Part shown: in pieces, positions 11,588-21,965 of the stretch
How the letters are laid out: each line of letters starts with the position of its first letter
How positions within the stretch are numbered: the stretch's first letter is position 1
NCBI GenBank assembly: GCA_036365455.1
Contig: JAWQUS010000026.1
Span: 17,378,001-17,442,000, forward strand
Origin: Macrosoma leucophasiata
Lineage: Eukaryota; Arthropoda; Insecta; Lepidoptera; Hedylidae
Direction: 5' to 3'
DNA length: 64,000 nucleotides
Notes under the pieces: model-generated
The model's database searches: none
Told to the model about the DNA's origin: nothing
The model's input: the letters and a program-made list of their open reading frames with translations, nothing else
Program-made: the position numbers and the translations under genes

Positions 11588-11812
11588 ATGCACGCATCTT
11601 TTGAAAAGTATTTTCCCGAAGAACACATTACAAAAATTAAAGTGAATTCATGGATTCATACTCCTTTTTTACCCAACTTGGAAAAGCCTGAAAACATGTC
11701 AAACGAGATATATGAATCTTTTAGAAATGTCATCAGACACAAGTATGGAGTCACTGTTCAAAACGACGCCTCTCAATGATTTTTGGTGCAGACCCCACCG
11801 CCCACTAGCGGA
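11588..11812 (+). pseudogene. Possible hAT/ZBED-type protein remnant
   Basis: A 63-codon frame contains FEKYFPEEH, then a W-I-H-T-P-F motif (residues 22-27). This recalls the F..YFP ... W..NPF pattern near the C terminus of hAT-transposase-derived ZBED5-like proteins (from memory). Near 11770 the frame breaks; in the next frame the similarity may continue as NDFWCRPHRP. There is no upstream catalytic region, so at most this is a broken fragment. The downstream boundary with repeat G is unclear. Confidence 0.35.
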
Positions 11813-12062
11813 TGAATTTTCTTCTACTTGAAGAGAATTCTTCCACGTCTTCTGTCAGTCAACCGAACAATGCCGGTCAAACCATTCCGTTCAATTAGTC
11901 GGTAGTAAGTGCAATAACCCAAGATGGGTAGCAGCGTCTTGCGATAAAACAACCGCCACTGTGATCACCAATCCGCATGCCAAGCGTGGCGATTATGGTA
12001 TATCCCCTTTATGGAGGCTTTGGTCCAGCAGGACCAGGACATCTTTCGGCTCATATGATACA
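11813..12062 (-). repeat. Interspersed repeat G, copy 1
   Basis: It is the reverse complement of most of 62041-62335. Shared blocks are gccgaaagatgtcc, ggaccaaagcc, ggggatatacca, aatcgccacg, gcatgcggattgg, gacgctgct, cccatcttg and cttactaccg. The order and the atc-rich start in the other copy suggest the 3' region of a non-LTR element or its SINE. Confidence 0.65.
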
Positions 12063-12107
12063 AGTAGAAGTTGGATAACAATGTACAGATGAACGTCGCG
12101 TATTTCA

Positions 12108-12475
12108 ATAATAATAATGGCAACCCATCATACGTCCCACTGATGGGCACGAGTCTCTCCCCTTTTTGGGGGCAGGCCTGGAGCTTACTACACCACGCTA
12201 CTCCAATGCGGATTGGTGGAGGTGGGGAGTGGGTTAGTGGCCAACCCGCTGTCGAATGTTTTCAAACCGCCCATAAGGCCTCCGACAAGGTTTAACGACA
12301 GCTATCCATCGATAGCAACCGGGACCGACGGCTTAACGTGCCTTCCGAAGCACGGAAACGCGCATTTAATTTTCTAATAGCGGTCACCCATCACACTACC
12401 CGACCGCGCCCGTAGTGCTTAACCGAGTAGATCGCTTACGATCTACACCAGCCGCTGGGCCATGCGCGCTTCGGC
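12108..12475 (-). mobile_element. SINE with a 5S-rRNA-like core, copy 1
   Basis: Read on the minus strand, the head contains gttaagcactacgggcgcgg, then gatgggtgaccgctat. These correspond to the internal promoter of eukaryotic 5S rRNA (the A-box-like aagcaacgtcgggc and the C-box-like ggatgggtgaccgcc). The body ends in a tandem (att) tail at 12108. A second copy at 47940-48276 has the same order. SINEs using a 5S-derived promoter are known as the SINE3 class. Assignment here is by recognition of the motif, not by a database match. Confidence 0.6.
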
Positions 12476-12479
12476 TCTC

Positions 12480-13245
12480 GTATTTCAATATATAATAATT
12501 ATATAAAATCAGGAAGATTCGCTCTAAATAGCTATTTTATGTATATTATGGACAAAAACGTACGTGTATTGTCAAAACAACAACATGTCTTCCACACAAT
12601 AAGCCACGCACTCTATTCACGCGGCGCCTCGGTTGGGCCCACATTGTGTCGTTGGGCTCGCCACTCACCCGCGTTCCACGAGCACAAACCTCCTCATACC
12701 TAAGGACACGAGTACTCAAGTGCTTTATACCCGCTAATGACAATACTTGTACGTAAACTTTACTAACGTGTTCCAGGGAATAATTGTGGAAGATGGAAAT
12801 ATTTTGTACCCAGAAGTTTGCCCATTGTGTACAAAAGAACGAACGCTGTGTAGAATTAACCACTTCGCGTTATGGTGCAATAAACGTAGTTCATAACTAA
12901 AAGTGGTTTAAGGCATTAAACAAATAACTTTTGAGAGAGCGAGTGATTGTTACTCATTATTTTGTTTAATGCCTACATCACCAGGCATACATCTTAGCAA
13001 ACTCCTAGGATTGCACTAGAAACCATCTGGAATAGAAAAACCCCGTTAGCGCATACCTCAGTTTATTCATTTATTTCATATAATTAGGCTCCTGGAGAGC
13101 ACTTTTACATCGTCATTTTTTTAACTAACCAAGAGTGAATTACCACTAATAATAATCAAAAACACATAATAAATTAAATAGGAACTAAACAATTTTGTAT
13201 AATATGGAATGCATCAATTATTTACAAATTCCTCCATTTCCCCAT
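12480..13245. other. Unassigned stretch with a 105-codon frame
   Basis: A minus-strand frame at 12546-12863 encodes 105 residues with a GC-rich 5' half. No domain, zinc finger or transposase motif was recognised. A second copy was not found in the window. It could be an exon or a piece of an unknown element. Confidence 0.3.
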
Positions 13246-13249
13246 TTAC

Positions 13250-13315
13250 TCTGACCCAGAATCGATCCCGGGACTTCAGCTTAAGAGTTGCTACCACTAT
13301 GCCAACATGGCAGAT
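13250..13315 (-). repeat. SINE B head fragment
   Basis: The reverse complement gives a tRNA-like head with a gttggcatagtggtagcaac segment and a diverged B box. The body is absent. Confidence 0.4.
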
Positions 13316-13529
13316 TAAAACTTTCACACATAAAAATCATGGAAAATTCTATAAATTCCACAAAAACAGTACGTTATAGATTTCTTTTCCTATAATTATT
13401 GTAGATCGCAAATAACATTTATATCGGATCATATTACAAGGAAAACCATCAATAAATTTATCCTATATAATTGTAATCGAATCCATTTCAGTCAACAGAA
13501 GGTAAACCCTTTTATTGGGTGAAATGTCG

Positions 13530-13600
13530 AGTTGTTTTTATCAGGCCAACCGAAGTAGGTCACACCGCTCAGTTTACGGCCATCAGCGTAAACTGCAAAA
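13530..13600 (+). repeat. Direct repeat J, copy 1
   Basis: It shares tcaggccaaccga, gtcaca, then ctcagtttacggccatca with 14672-14742. Confidence 0.55.
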
Positions 13601-13693
13601 TAAAGGCACCGACGCTTACGAGCTACATTAATATTTTTAAAAAAATCAGGCATATATAGGCCTGAATTTTTTTATATGATTATGGTATGCCTG

Positions 13694-13940
13694 CATACTG
13701 GTCGTAGAGTTCCAAGTGTAGGAGCTCGAGGGCGTAGGCCCCACCGCATCACCTAACCTTTCTGCCGCTAAATGGTAGTGTTCGGTCGGCACTATCGTGT
13801 TCCGGTAAGATAGTAATGTACGGCCCCTAATAACTATCAGTGGCAATTTGCATTTTGACCTCTGGTTTTTATGCAGATGTCTATAGGCTGCATTCATCAC
13901 TTAAAATCAATGTGAGCTGCATTATTTGTCCTTACATAAA
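13694..13940 (+). mobile_element. Repeat family C, copy
   Basis: It opens with actggtcgtagagttcc and gaggagctcgag-type sequence, carries the gctaaatggtagtgttcgg core, and ends near the gtgagctgcat segment. The last part of the tail is degraded. Confidence 0.65.
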
Positions 13941-14378
13941 ATGATCAATATGATCGTTTATTACGAATCCAATTGTATCGCTACTACCCCTGTCTCGCTT
14001 CTTCATTCGCACTGTCACGTAAACAGCAAAAAAACAAAATGTCGTCAGTTCCTAAATGAAATCGGAACAAAGACGTTACGGTACGGACTCAGGTTATACT
14101 CGACTTAAGGTCAAAGAAAGGGACGCAGGGCCTATTGATGGTACTTAAGTGATTACTACTGACATGCAAGACATGAGGCATTTTATATGTATAATCAACA
14201 GCCCCTGAGCTTTATTGAGGTATTTAGATTTTCGTAGTGATCAGCAATCACTTGCAATCAAAGTACGTTCGGCAATAACAGTGCCTTGTGGTGATCTCTC
14301 TCCTTATTATAATCGTGGATAGTAAATCACTAACTTTATCCAACAATTGGAGTTTGATACATTTCAGTCAAAACTTTT
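13941..14378. other. No recognisable feature
   Basis: AT-rich DNA between two copies of family C. No open frame of note. Confidence 0.5.
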
Positions 14379-14656
14379 ACTGGTGGTAGAGCTCCAGTGA
14401 CGGAGCTCGAGGGGGTAGGCACCACCGCATTACCTAATATACTTGCCGCTAAATGGTAGTGTTCAGCACTATCGTGTTCCGGTCAGGTGGTAATGTACGG
14501 CTCTGTAATTTCCGGCACAGAGGCATAACACCTAATGCCTCAGGAGTGGCAGCGCATCTGCATTTTGACGTCTGGTCATTGTGTGGGTGTCTAGGCTGCA
14601 GTCATCACTTAACATCAATGTGAACTGCACGCTTGTTTGCCACTTTTATTACATAA
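14379..14656 (+). mobile_element. Repeat family C, full-length copy
   Basis: This is the best reference for the family. It starts actggtggtagagctccag, with gagctcc and ggagctc forming a short stem. Then come the accgcattacctaat block, the gctaaatggtagtgttcagc block and the cactatcgtgttccggtc core. It ends gcttgtttgccacttttatt with an A-rich tail. The oriented A tail points to retrotransposition. It encodes no protein. Confidence 0.75.
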
Positions 14657-14671
14657 AAAAAAAAAAAATAA

Positions 14672-14742
14672 TTGGGTCGACTCGTTGTCAGGCCAACCGA
14701 AAAAAGTCACACTGCTCAGTTTACGGCCATCAATCTATACAA
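14672..14742 (+). repeat. Direct repeat J, copy 2
   Basis: Second copy of the 13530 motif, about 1.14 kb downstream. Both copies lie close to copies of family C. Confidence 0.55.
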
Positions 14743-14839
14743 ATAAATAAAATTGGAGTGTCTGTTTGTAATATAATAATAACCGCTTTTTACTAAATGC
14801 ATATGTATGTATACACGGTACATATACCAAAACAACATT

Positions 14840-15055
14840 TTTTACAATTTTTGTCTGTCTGTCTGTTTGGTGGGGTTAATCTTGGGAACGGCTGGACCGA
14901 TTTTGACGGGACTTTTACTGGCAGATAGCTGATGTAATAAGGAGTAACTTAGGCTACTGTTATACTGGCTGCGCCCACGACTTCGTCCGGGTAGATACTG
15001 AACAATGATAAATTAAAATTAAAAAACGCGGGCGAAGTCACGGGCACAGCTAGTG
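14840..15055 (+). repeat. Interspersed repeat R-type, copy 3
   Basis: A (tctg) run, then ggctggaccgattttgacgg, then the inverted pair cccacgacttcgtccggg and cgcgggcgaagtc near the end. This structure is typical of lepidopteran non-LTR tails or non-autonomous repeats. Confidence 0.45.
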
Positions 15056-15194
15056 TATACTAAAATATTAAGTAACATGCGCCTATGAACAACAAAATTA
15101 ATCGTTTATTAAAATCAGTTCCAAGCATGGAGACCTCCCATAAAATTATAAAGCGTTTCACAGAATACAACTACCTATCACACCATTTCAAGTA

Positions 15195-15335
15195 TGTAGT
15201 CCTAATTGTTACGGAGTAAATTGGCTGTGTCGCTGTGTCATACGGACGGACAGACAGACAGACAGGCATGACGAATCTATAAGGGATCCGTATTAGCCAT
15301 TGGGTACCTAACCTGGGAACCCTAAAAGAAAATAA
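15195..15335 (-). repeat. Repeat K fragment
   Basis: It carries a (gaca) run from acggacggacagacagacag, a taagggatccgt segment and tgggaaccctaaaa. This is the reverse of the head of the larger repeats at 24990 and 28695. Confidence 0.5.
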
Positions 15336-15659
15336 CTTGAAAATAACCGTCACATCCATAAATGCGGCTGAATTACCTCATCTATTTCAGACAACCTGTA
15401 TAATACCGCCTGTATCATAATCCCCGCCACGTGTATCGACGGGCGAATCTGACTCCAATATCCGACATGTAATCAAAGATTACGAGCAATAAGGTATAAT
15501 AATTTAATGGCTGCCGGTCTGCCGCTGTTTCGCTTTCGTGGATTAGGTGATTTCAGAGCTCATAATTGTATTTGGATTTCGAATTTCAAAATATTACGTT
15601 AATCATTTATAAAAGGCACCAAGCAATTCTAACTTTTGAATTGTTAATAGCAATAACAT

Positions 15660-15880
15660 AAAAGACTAGTATTCGCCCGCGACTTCGTCCGGACGCGGAC
15701 AAGTAAAAGTATACGTACTTTTAATCATTGCAAATTGTAGCCTATATCCAATGTATAAGCTATATTACTGTAAAGTTTCATCCAAATCCGTCAAATAGTT
15801 TTTTCGTGAAAAAATAACAAACATCCATCCATCCATACTCACAAACTTACAAATTTATAATATTAGTATGATATTGCTAA
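15660..15880 (-). repeat. Interspersed repeat R-type, copy 4
   Basis: It opens tattcgcccgcgacttcgtc, contains ttcatccaaatccgtcaaat, and ends atttataatattagtatgat. On the minus strand this is the usual order of the R-type tail. Confidence 0.5.
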
Positions 15881-17167
15881 AATTCATAAGATAGATCCAA
15901 TAAAGAGCCCCGGGGTTGGCTCCGTAACCCCATTGTGTGGGGTATCATCGAATATTTAAAAAATATTGTTTATAGGTATGGGAAAACATACAGGCGAATT
16001 GAGAACCTCTTCCTTTTTAAGGTCGGTTAATTATTCAAATTTATTTAAAAGCAAAACTATCACATCTTAATAAGCTTCACGAGCAATAGTCGATCAACTT
16101 AAAAATGTACACACAAAACGGAACTACATTGCGCGTGGGCCGAAACGTACTTGGCCGGCTTTTTTATTTTGAGAACCATAAAATATTTGAAATACCTGAA
16201 TAATAAATAATAAACTATTTTTAGCACATTAATTTCCCGTTATTTTTCTCCTTGTATCAAACTACTCACTCACTCCAACATTTATTACCTCCGCCGCGAA
16301 ATCCCGTGTAAACGGCAGCCGCAGTATTTAACTTATTTAATAAGCTCTTTCATTAAGTCCATTGTTCTCGCGGGCCGTCGTTTTCATCAAACAACTCCAA
16401 AAGCCAATGTCTGCCGGCAATCCGATGCCATTATATGAGCTATTTTTTTTGTAAAAACCTCCTTAATTAGACTCATTAAACCATCCCACGGCCAAGATTC
16501 GTTTGGAGGGTATTATTTAAAATCAACATTCGGAGCGGAATGGCTCAACTGAGCCTCGTTTCTTTTTAACAGGGATTTCGGATTAAGGTTGGGATTTCGG
16601 CACTTGGAACGTTCGTAATTATTCAATGTTAGTCTTTGTATGAAAAACAGGCGATCCAACAGAAGGCTGGGTGATTCTGTGCTTGAACATTTTTGCTTTT
16701 GAATATCAGTTCAAAATCATTTCATAGCATAGAAGTTTAATTTCAATAATAAATATATACACGAAACAGTACAAAAGAAAGAAAAAAGAAAAAATAATAA
16801 TACGAGTAAGATTTTACAACCATTTTCGAAAAATCAGTAAGAATCAATAATTGCCAAGAGTGAATAACTATTACATTAAGTAAAACAGATATTAAAAAGA
16901 TTAAAATAGTGATAAAAACTTACAGTTAAAATATCATAAAAAAATTCAATTCCTTCCTCCCAAAAATTACATAAGAAAAAGAAGAAAAAATATTCGTCAA
17001 AAACAAAATCTAAGTTATTCACTTAGCAGAGTTCCAAATGCAGTCAATACTGAGAAGAATTCCGCTACCCAACAAACTCAGTAGGAGGAGAGTAAGACGC
17101 CACATAAATGCGTTCCGAGTTTTACCGTCCGTCAGTGTTTTTAACATAATTTCTAATAAACATAAAC
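15881..17167. other. No recognisable gene
   Basis: AT-rich DNA with a long A-rich stretch (16700-17020). Two overlapping opposite frames near 17019-17283 straddle the SINE B fragment and are not credible genes. Confidence 0.5.
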
Positions 17168-17263
17168 GTAACTTCACGCCTGTAATCCCCGAAGGGCTAG
17201 GCAGAGGTAAATGCATGCATTCAAGTATACATGCAAACACCCACGATTCGCCGGTTACGTTTT
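17168..17263 (-). repeat. SINE B 3' fragment
   Basis: It matches the 3' end of family B on the minus strand: cacgcctgtaatccccgaag, then gtaaatgcatgcattcaag and acgattcgccggttacgttt. Confidence 0.7.
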
Positions 17264-17269
17264 GGTATT

Positions 17270-17970
17270 TATGTAATGTATAACAGTTACCTACATAATC
17301 ATATTTAGCCTAGGCAAAATAATGAGTAGGTATTACAATCGTGTAGGTAAGTAATATAATGGCTCTGTCGATCCTGTGTACCACCAACTGCACCAACCAA
17401 TCTTGCAGTAAGGTTGGCGGTGGTGATACCCATTTGTTTACTGCTTACATTTTCAAATATACCAACAACACATTATTTTTCATAAGTATAATGTGCAGTA
17501 CTCTTAGCACTAGTTATCGATTGCGAGACGAGAGGATAGAACTACGTTCGAGCTCTGATTTATTCGGAAAATCTCTCATATTTTTAGATGGAAAAATATA
17601 AGTTTCGATCGTAGATTCTATATTGGACTTTCGCACCGTGTAATAGGGGAGTTTGTCGCGCGGCTGGTTGTTGAAGGGGTGAATATGGACTGTTGCATCT
17701 CGGAATACACGGCGTATTTTCCCTTCCGCTTCGACGCTGATGTCACCCGACGCCACAAGCGTCAGATAAAACCCTGGCTGATAGGCAACGCTTACGCGCA
17801 TATCTTAAACGACATTTTGCTATTCTATATTCAACAATAAATTATTCTTCGCCACTATGTAATTGTTCAGATTTTATATAAGAGCAAGCGATACGTATTA
17901 TTGTATTTCATCAAAAAAGCTGAACATACATTGAAACTTTGAAGTAAATCGGCATTGTAAGTTAAGCTGA
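17270..17970. other. Unassigned stretch with a 95-codon frame
   Basis: A minus-strand frame at 17514-17801 encodes 95 residues. Its N-terminal half is not low-complexity (for example YQPGFYLTLVASGDISVEAE). No family was recognised. It has no splice context that I can prove and no second copy in the window. It could be a transposon-coding fragment or an exon. Confidence 0.3.
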
Positions 17971-18188
17971 TGACCTGGTTAGTCCAGCGGTGTGAGATGA
18001 CCGTTTGATTCGAAGGGTCGCGGGTTTGATCCCCGCAATGGGACAAATATTTGTATGGCCTACAGATATTTGTTTCGGGTCTGGGTGTTTGTGTATGTGT
18101 TGTATGTGTACACCGGCACCCACGACACAGGTTTATACCAAATTTGGGGCTGACACTCACGTGTAAGTGTATTTATTTATTTTATTAT
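17971..18188 (+). mobile_element. tRNA-derived SINE A, full copy
   Basis: The head has tagtccagcgg and gggtttgatccc. The body continues with a gacaaatatttgtatggcc segment, a ggtctgggtgtttgtgtatg segment and the ggtttatacc tail, ending in a (ttta)-type repeat. Confidence 0.8.
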
Positions 18189-18231
18189 ATAAAAATAGTG
18201 AGCTCGAGGTCAGTGGCACCTCTCATTCACA

Positions 18232-18290
18232 TCGTACATTACCACCTGACCGGAACACGATAGTGCTGAACACTAGCATTAAGCGATAAA
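18232..18290 (-). repeat. Repeat family C, core fragment
   Basis: It contains cattaccacctgaccggaac followed by acgatagtgctgaac. Confidence 0.6.
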
Positions 18291-18414
18291 AAATCTTAGA
18301 ATTTCCAAACATAATTCTGCCAATCAGTTTGATAATGAAATCAAAAACGCCATATATTTCAGCTACTGGATAATATCGTAGGTTTCATCGCCTTGAACTC
18401 TGGGTCGAAAATTT

Positions 18415-18560
18415 CGAAAGCCATAAATAGGCGACCATTGCCCCCGGGCTCACATTACATCGCGTGCCCCGAAAACTACAATGACAGCGTAATAGATTAA
18501 TTGGATCGGTTAATTAAAAATTCTTCACCACTGTGATCCCCAGAGGTAACACCGTAAGCA
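18415..18560 (+). repeat. Direct repeat L, copy 1
   Basis: It shares gagctcacat-type, catcgcgt, agattaattgga and ggttaattaaaa blocks with 19525-19660 in the same order. The family is unknown. Confidence 0.55.
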
Positions 18561-18657
18561 CACGACGCCGGTAATGACTGGAGAGGGAGTGAAATAGGAT
18601 ATTTATGGAATATTTCAAGGTGTACAAATGTGTACATTTGATGTATTTTCTTTTATC

Positions 18658-18975
18658 AACTGCCTCAGTAGCCTAGTGGTAGCAAGCCACTACTACTACG
18701 CTGGGATCAAGGGTTCGATTCCTAGGTAGGGGGATTTTAGAGATAAGGGTGTAAAATCCTTTATCTCTGGTTCTATTGGGCTTTTTTCATTTTCTGGAAG
18801 TTTCCCAGTAGGTACCTCGAAGTTTGGTAATGTGCCCGGAGATGACAATAGGCTCGCTGTTACATGGGCCAAAACATAACCGGCGAATCATGGGTGTTTG
18901 CATGTATGATTGAATGCATGCATTTAACTCTGCCTACCTCTTCGGAGATTACAGGCGTGAGGTAACGTTTATAAA
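18658..18975 (+). mobile_element. tRNA-derived SINE B, full copy
   Basis: This is the reference copy for family B. The head has gcctagtggtagcaagccac and ggttcgattcc. The body includes ttttctggaagtttcccagt, ggtacctcgaagtttggtaa and ccggcgaatcatgggtgttt. The 3' end is attacaggcgtgaggtaacg. It ends near 18975 without a clear A tail. Confidence 0.8.
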
Positions 18976-19274
18976 TCATTACATCACATTTTGTATATAA
19001 AATATTATCTTGTTATCTTCTGTTATGCTATTTATACTAAAAATATACAGATAATTCTCAGTTTTCAATCAATTTCATGGCACTTCATGGAACCATCAGT
19101 CACCGTAGGTTATTCGTCAGTCGCAGTCGTCTCTGTGGTAAAACGGGCAGCAAAACCTATTGTCTAATGGACGAATATTGCTTGCAGATGTTTGTTTCGG
19201 TTCTGTTTGTTTGTGCGTGTATTAATTACTGCGAGGTTATAAGGTGTTAATTATTGTTGAGTGGGTGTCATTAA

Positions 19275-19415
19275 ATAAGAATCAGAATCAGAAACTCATT
19301 TATTCATTTAGGGTGACAGGCACCTCTTATGACACGTCAAAAACAAACAAAATAAATTAAAGTGAATAACAATTGATATAAACTGACAAACAAGATAAAA
19401 ATATATGTAAAGTCA
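19275..19415 (+). mobile_element. Repeat M, copy 2
   Basis: Nearly identical to the repeat nested in SINE A at 2822-2962, including the start at agaatcagaaactcatttat. Here it is not inside a SINE, which confirms that it is an independent mobile unit. Confidence 0.65.
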
Positions 19416-19524
19416 AAAATATCACTAAGATAAAATTAAATGTAATAAACTAATGTTAAAAGTATATCAGTAGAAGTAAGTAAGCTTGACTGTCTTGTGG
19501 TCTACCTTCTAACACTTGAACACC

Positions 19525-19660
19525 CAAAATATCCGAACATTGACCCCGAGCTCACATCGCATCGCGTACCCGACGATTCAATGGCCGCGTATTGGATTAA
19601 TTGGATTGGTTAATTAAAATATATTCTCCAACGTGGTCCCTAGAGGTTCTTGAACTTTAT
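19525..19660 (+). repeat. Direct repeat L, copy 2
   Basis: Second copy of the 18415 block, about 1.1 kb downstream and separated by SINE B and repeat M. Confidence 0.55.
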
Positions 19661-19856
19661 GAGTAGAAATAGAGGTATTATTATTCATCATATCGTATAT
19701 ATCATCATATTTTTTTTTTATTAATTAAGAAGTTACTAGATTTTTATTTTTTTTACTTTTAAACGGAGTATAAGAATATCTTAATTTAAAATTAAAAAAA
19801 TAAATAAACGCAGACTGCAGGAGATAACGTAATAACATTTACGGCTAGCTCTAGAA

Positions 19857-20149
19857 CATAGAGCAAAACCGGAGGGGAGTAGCCACATGCAGGCTTTCCC
19901 CTGTGTCAAAGTACAAGCCCAAATGGGCCTATACCTGTCGCCTAGATGTTTAAAAGTGTGCGTGAAATTGTTTCTGTATTTAGTTAAAGTCAAGGTGTGA
20001 GTTTCGTAGTAATAGACGATTTTTGTAGTGTGCGTGTGTGTCGCACGCATTTCTCCCCGCAAAAAATGACAGACTGTTTTGCATCGGTAATAACCGCAAT
20101 GGCTACTCCCCTCCAGTCCGCCGCGGCCGGTGGCCCGTGTTGCTCTATG
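19857..20149. mobile_element. Non-autonomous hAT-type MITE, copy 2
   Basis: It begins catagagcaa and ends ttgctctatg, exact inverted termini. It is flanked by a perfect 8-bp duplication, ctctagaa (19849-19856 and 20150-20157). An 8-bp target duplication with short termini starting in CA is the hallmark of the hAT superfamily. There is no transposase. The left terminal repeat carries a deletion relative to the copy at 60713. A long minus frame through the element is fortuitous. Confidence 0.85.
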
Positions 20150-20159
20150 CTCTAGAACA

Positions 20160-20250
20160 AACGCACAACTACGCCACGTAGCGCTAAACCGTAGCGGTAT
20201 GCGTCGTAGCACTAGCAGCAAAAGGTTCATGGCCACAGTGCGAAATTTCC
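20160..20250 (-). repeat. GC-rich 'gtagcgct' repeat, copy 1
   Basis: It shares acgccacgtagcgct-like motifs and a cacagtg-type motif with 20935-21060. It is sharply GC-rich compared with its flanks. Confidence 0.4.
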
Positions 20251-20627
20251 CCGCAATTTAAAACGTCGGATGGAAAGTCACTATTAAACCTTTATCTGAG
20301 AGAAAAAAATTCTGATCAAATATATAAATATATTGCTGACGCGATAACATCTTCTGAACGCCGACTGCATGCACGAAAAAGGCTAACGTACCGCTCGAGG
20401 TGAGCGTGGAAGCGAGATCGCGGAACATGCGAGAGCGCGGAACAAGCGATAGAGAGTCACGATTGGCTAAAACTTTCTGCTTTATCACGTAAAATTATCG
20501 GCCGTTAACCGACTTTACAGACAACCAATTTCTTAAATTATATTTCCATTTAAGTTTCTTTCCCCATCCGAAAAATTCAGGTTAATAAAAAAAAATCTCA
20601 TATTTTTATTTTTATACGTACCGTTGA

Positions 20628-20795
20628 AGTAATGACTGCAGCCTAAAGACACCCTCACAAAGACCAGAGGTCAAAATGCAGATGCGTTGTTACCCCTGAG
20701 ATCTTAGTTGTTATGTCTGTGATAATTATTACGGAGTCATACATTACCATCTAACCGGAACACGATAGTGATGAACACTACCATTTGGTATTACC
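20628..20795 (-). repeat. Repeat family C, truncated copy
   Basis: It runs from taatgactgcagcctaaaga to gaacactaccatttgg. Both ends are missing. Confidence 0.6.
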
Positions 20796-20934
20796 ATTAC
20801 GTAGCTTTTATTTAACACCACGATCTCATATTCCATTAATCAAACATGTATTTTCAAATAAACACACAGACAGCACAACAAAATTTGAAAATATTTACGA
20901 CCAGCACGTTAACAAACGGCGGGGAACAAAAAAC

Positions 20935-21060
20935 AAGCGTCCCACTTGAGTGCGGCCCGAATACACACCCTAACAAAAGCACAGCTACGCGGCGTAGCGC
21001 TACGCCGCGCACAGCTACGACGTAGCGTTCGTAGACACTGTGTGAGTTTTCCCTTGTTAT
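20935..21060 (-). repeat. GC-rich 'gtagcgct' repeat with a 22-bp palindrome, copy 2
   Basis: Positions 20988-21009 (cgcggcgtagc and its mirror) form a perfect 22-bp palindrome. The flanking acagctacg motifs are repeated on both sides. Such subterminal repeats are common near ends of DNA transposons, but no terminal repeat or target duplication was established. Confidence 0.45.
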
Positions 21061-21794
21061 TTTAAAACTTACAGTATTATGTGCGAAACACTGATGAAAA
21101 TTCATTATTAAACTGTTAAATAGTTGGAAAAGTATGAAATTATAAACTTTGAGCAATACGATATTGTTATTTTGGAAGAAGAACAACAGATTGCAATGTA
21201 TTGTGATAGTGGAGTGTGAAGCCATGTTTTTAAGTTGACAAATCATATAAGCCTGCATTCCAAGTTGATGTCAAGTGAATATTTAAACCTTTCTTTATCT
21301 TATCTGTAAACAAGGACGCTGATGCTCCTGTGTTATGTTACCTTGCAGTGTTACTTTAACAGCTAGAGGTTAGATCGAGTAAAATGTGGATACCTACGGC
21401 TACTTGCTACACTATCTGAATTATACGTAGTCTACAAGCAATATTAACATTATTTTTATCAATTTTTTTTCGAAGTTTTTCGTTATTATTTCACCGAGTA
21501 TACGTTTTAACCATTGTACATTTATATGAATCGTCTAAATTCTTGTAGAGTGTTACTTTTGGTTTAGAAGAAAGTGCCTTGAAACTCAGCATAAAGTCAA
21601 ATATAAACTACTTGGACTCACTGGTTTATTGAAGCTCATAAGTTATTCTAAAACAGTACTCCATACGTGGACAGCAAGCGCAATTGTTACTTCAATCACA
21701 TAAAAGCAGAAAAAGTGTGCGCACAACACATCAAACCACGTGATCATAAATCACCTGAGTTTCGCACTAGGGTTTCAGTGCGAAGTAATATTTA
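21061..21794. other. No recognisable feature
   Basis: AT-rich sequence with no convincing frame or repeat. Confidence 0.5.
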
Positions 21795-21965
21795 GTTTAT
21801 CTAAACTAATATTATAAAGAGGTAATATTTTTTTGTTTGTTTGTTTGTTTTGAATAGGCTCAATAACTACTGGACCGATTTTAAAAATTCATTCACCATT
21901 ATGAATGTACATCTATATATCTATATATACGGCTATATTTTATTTTGAAATAAATTAGGGATCCT
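21795..21965 (+). repeat. Interspersed repeat R-type, copy 5
   Basis: It starts ctaaactaatattataaaga, carries a (tttg)5-like run and ctactggaccgattttaaaa. It is degraded downstream. Confidence 0.4.

Noticed and set aside
19781..20236. 151-codon minus-strand open frame
   Set aside because: It covers a hAT MITE from end to end, and parts of the same peptide recur wherever the MITE occurs. It is not a gene.
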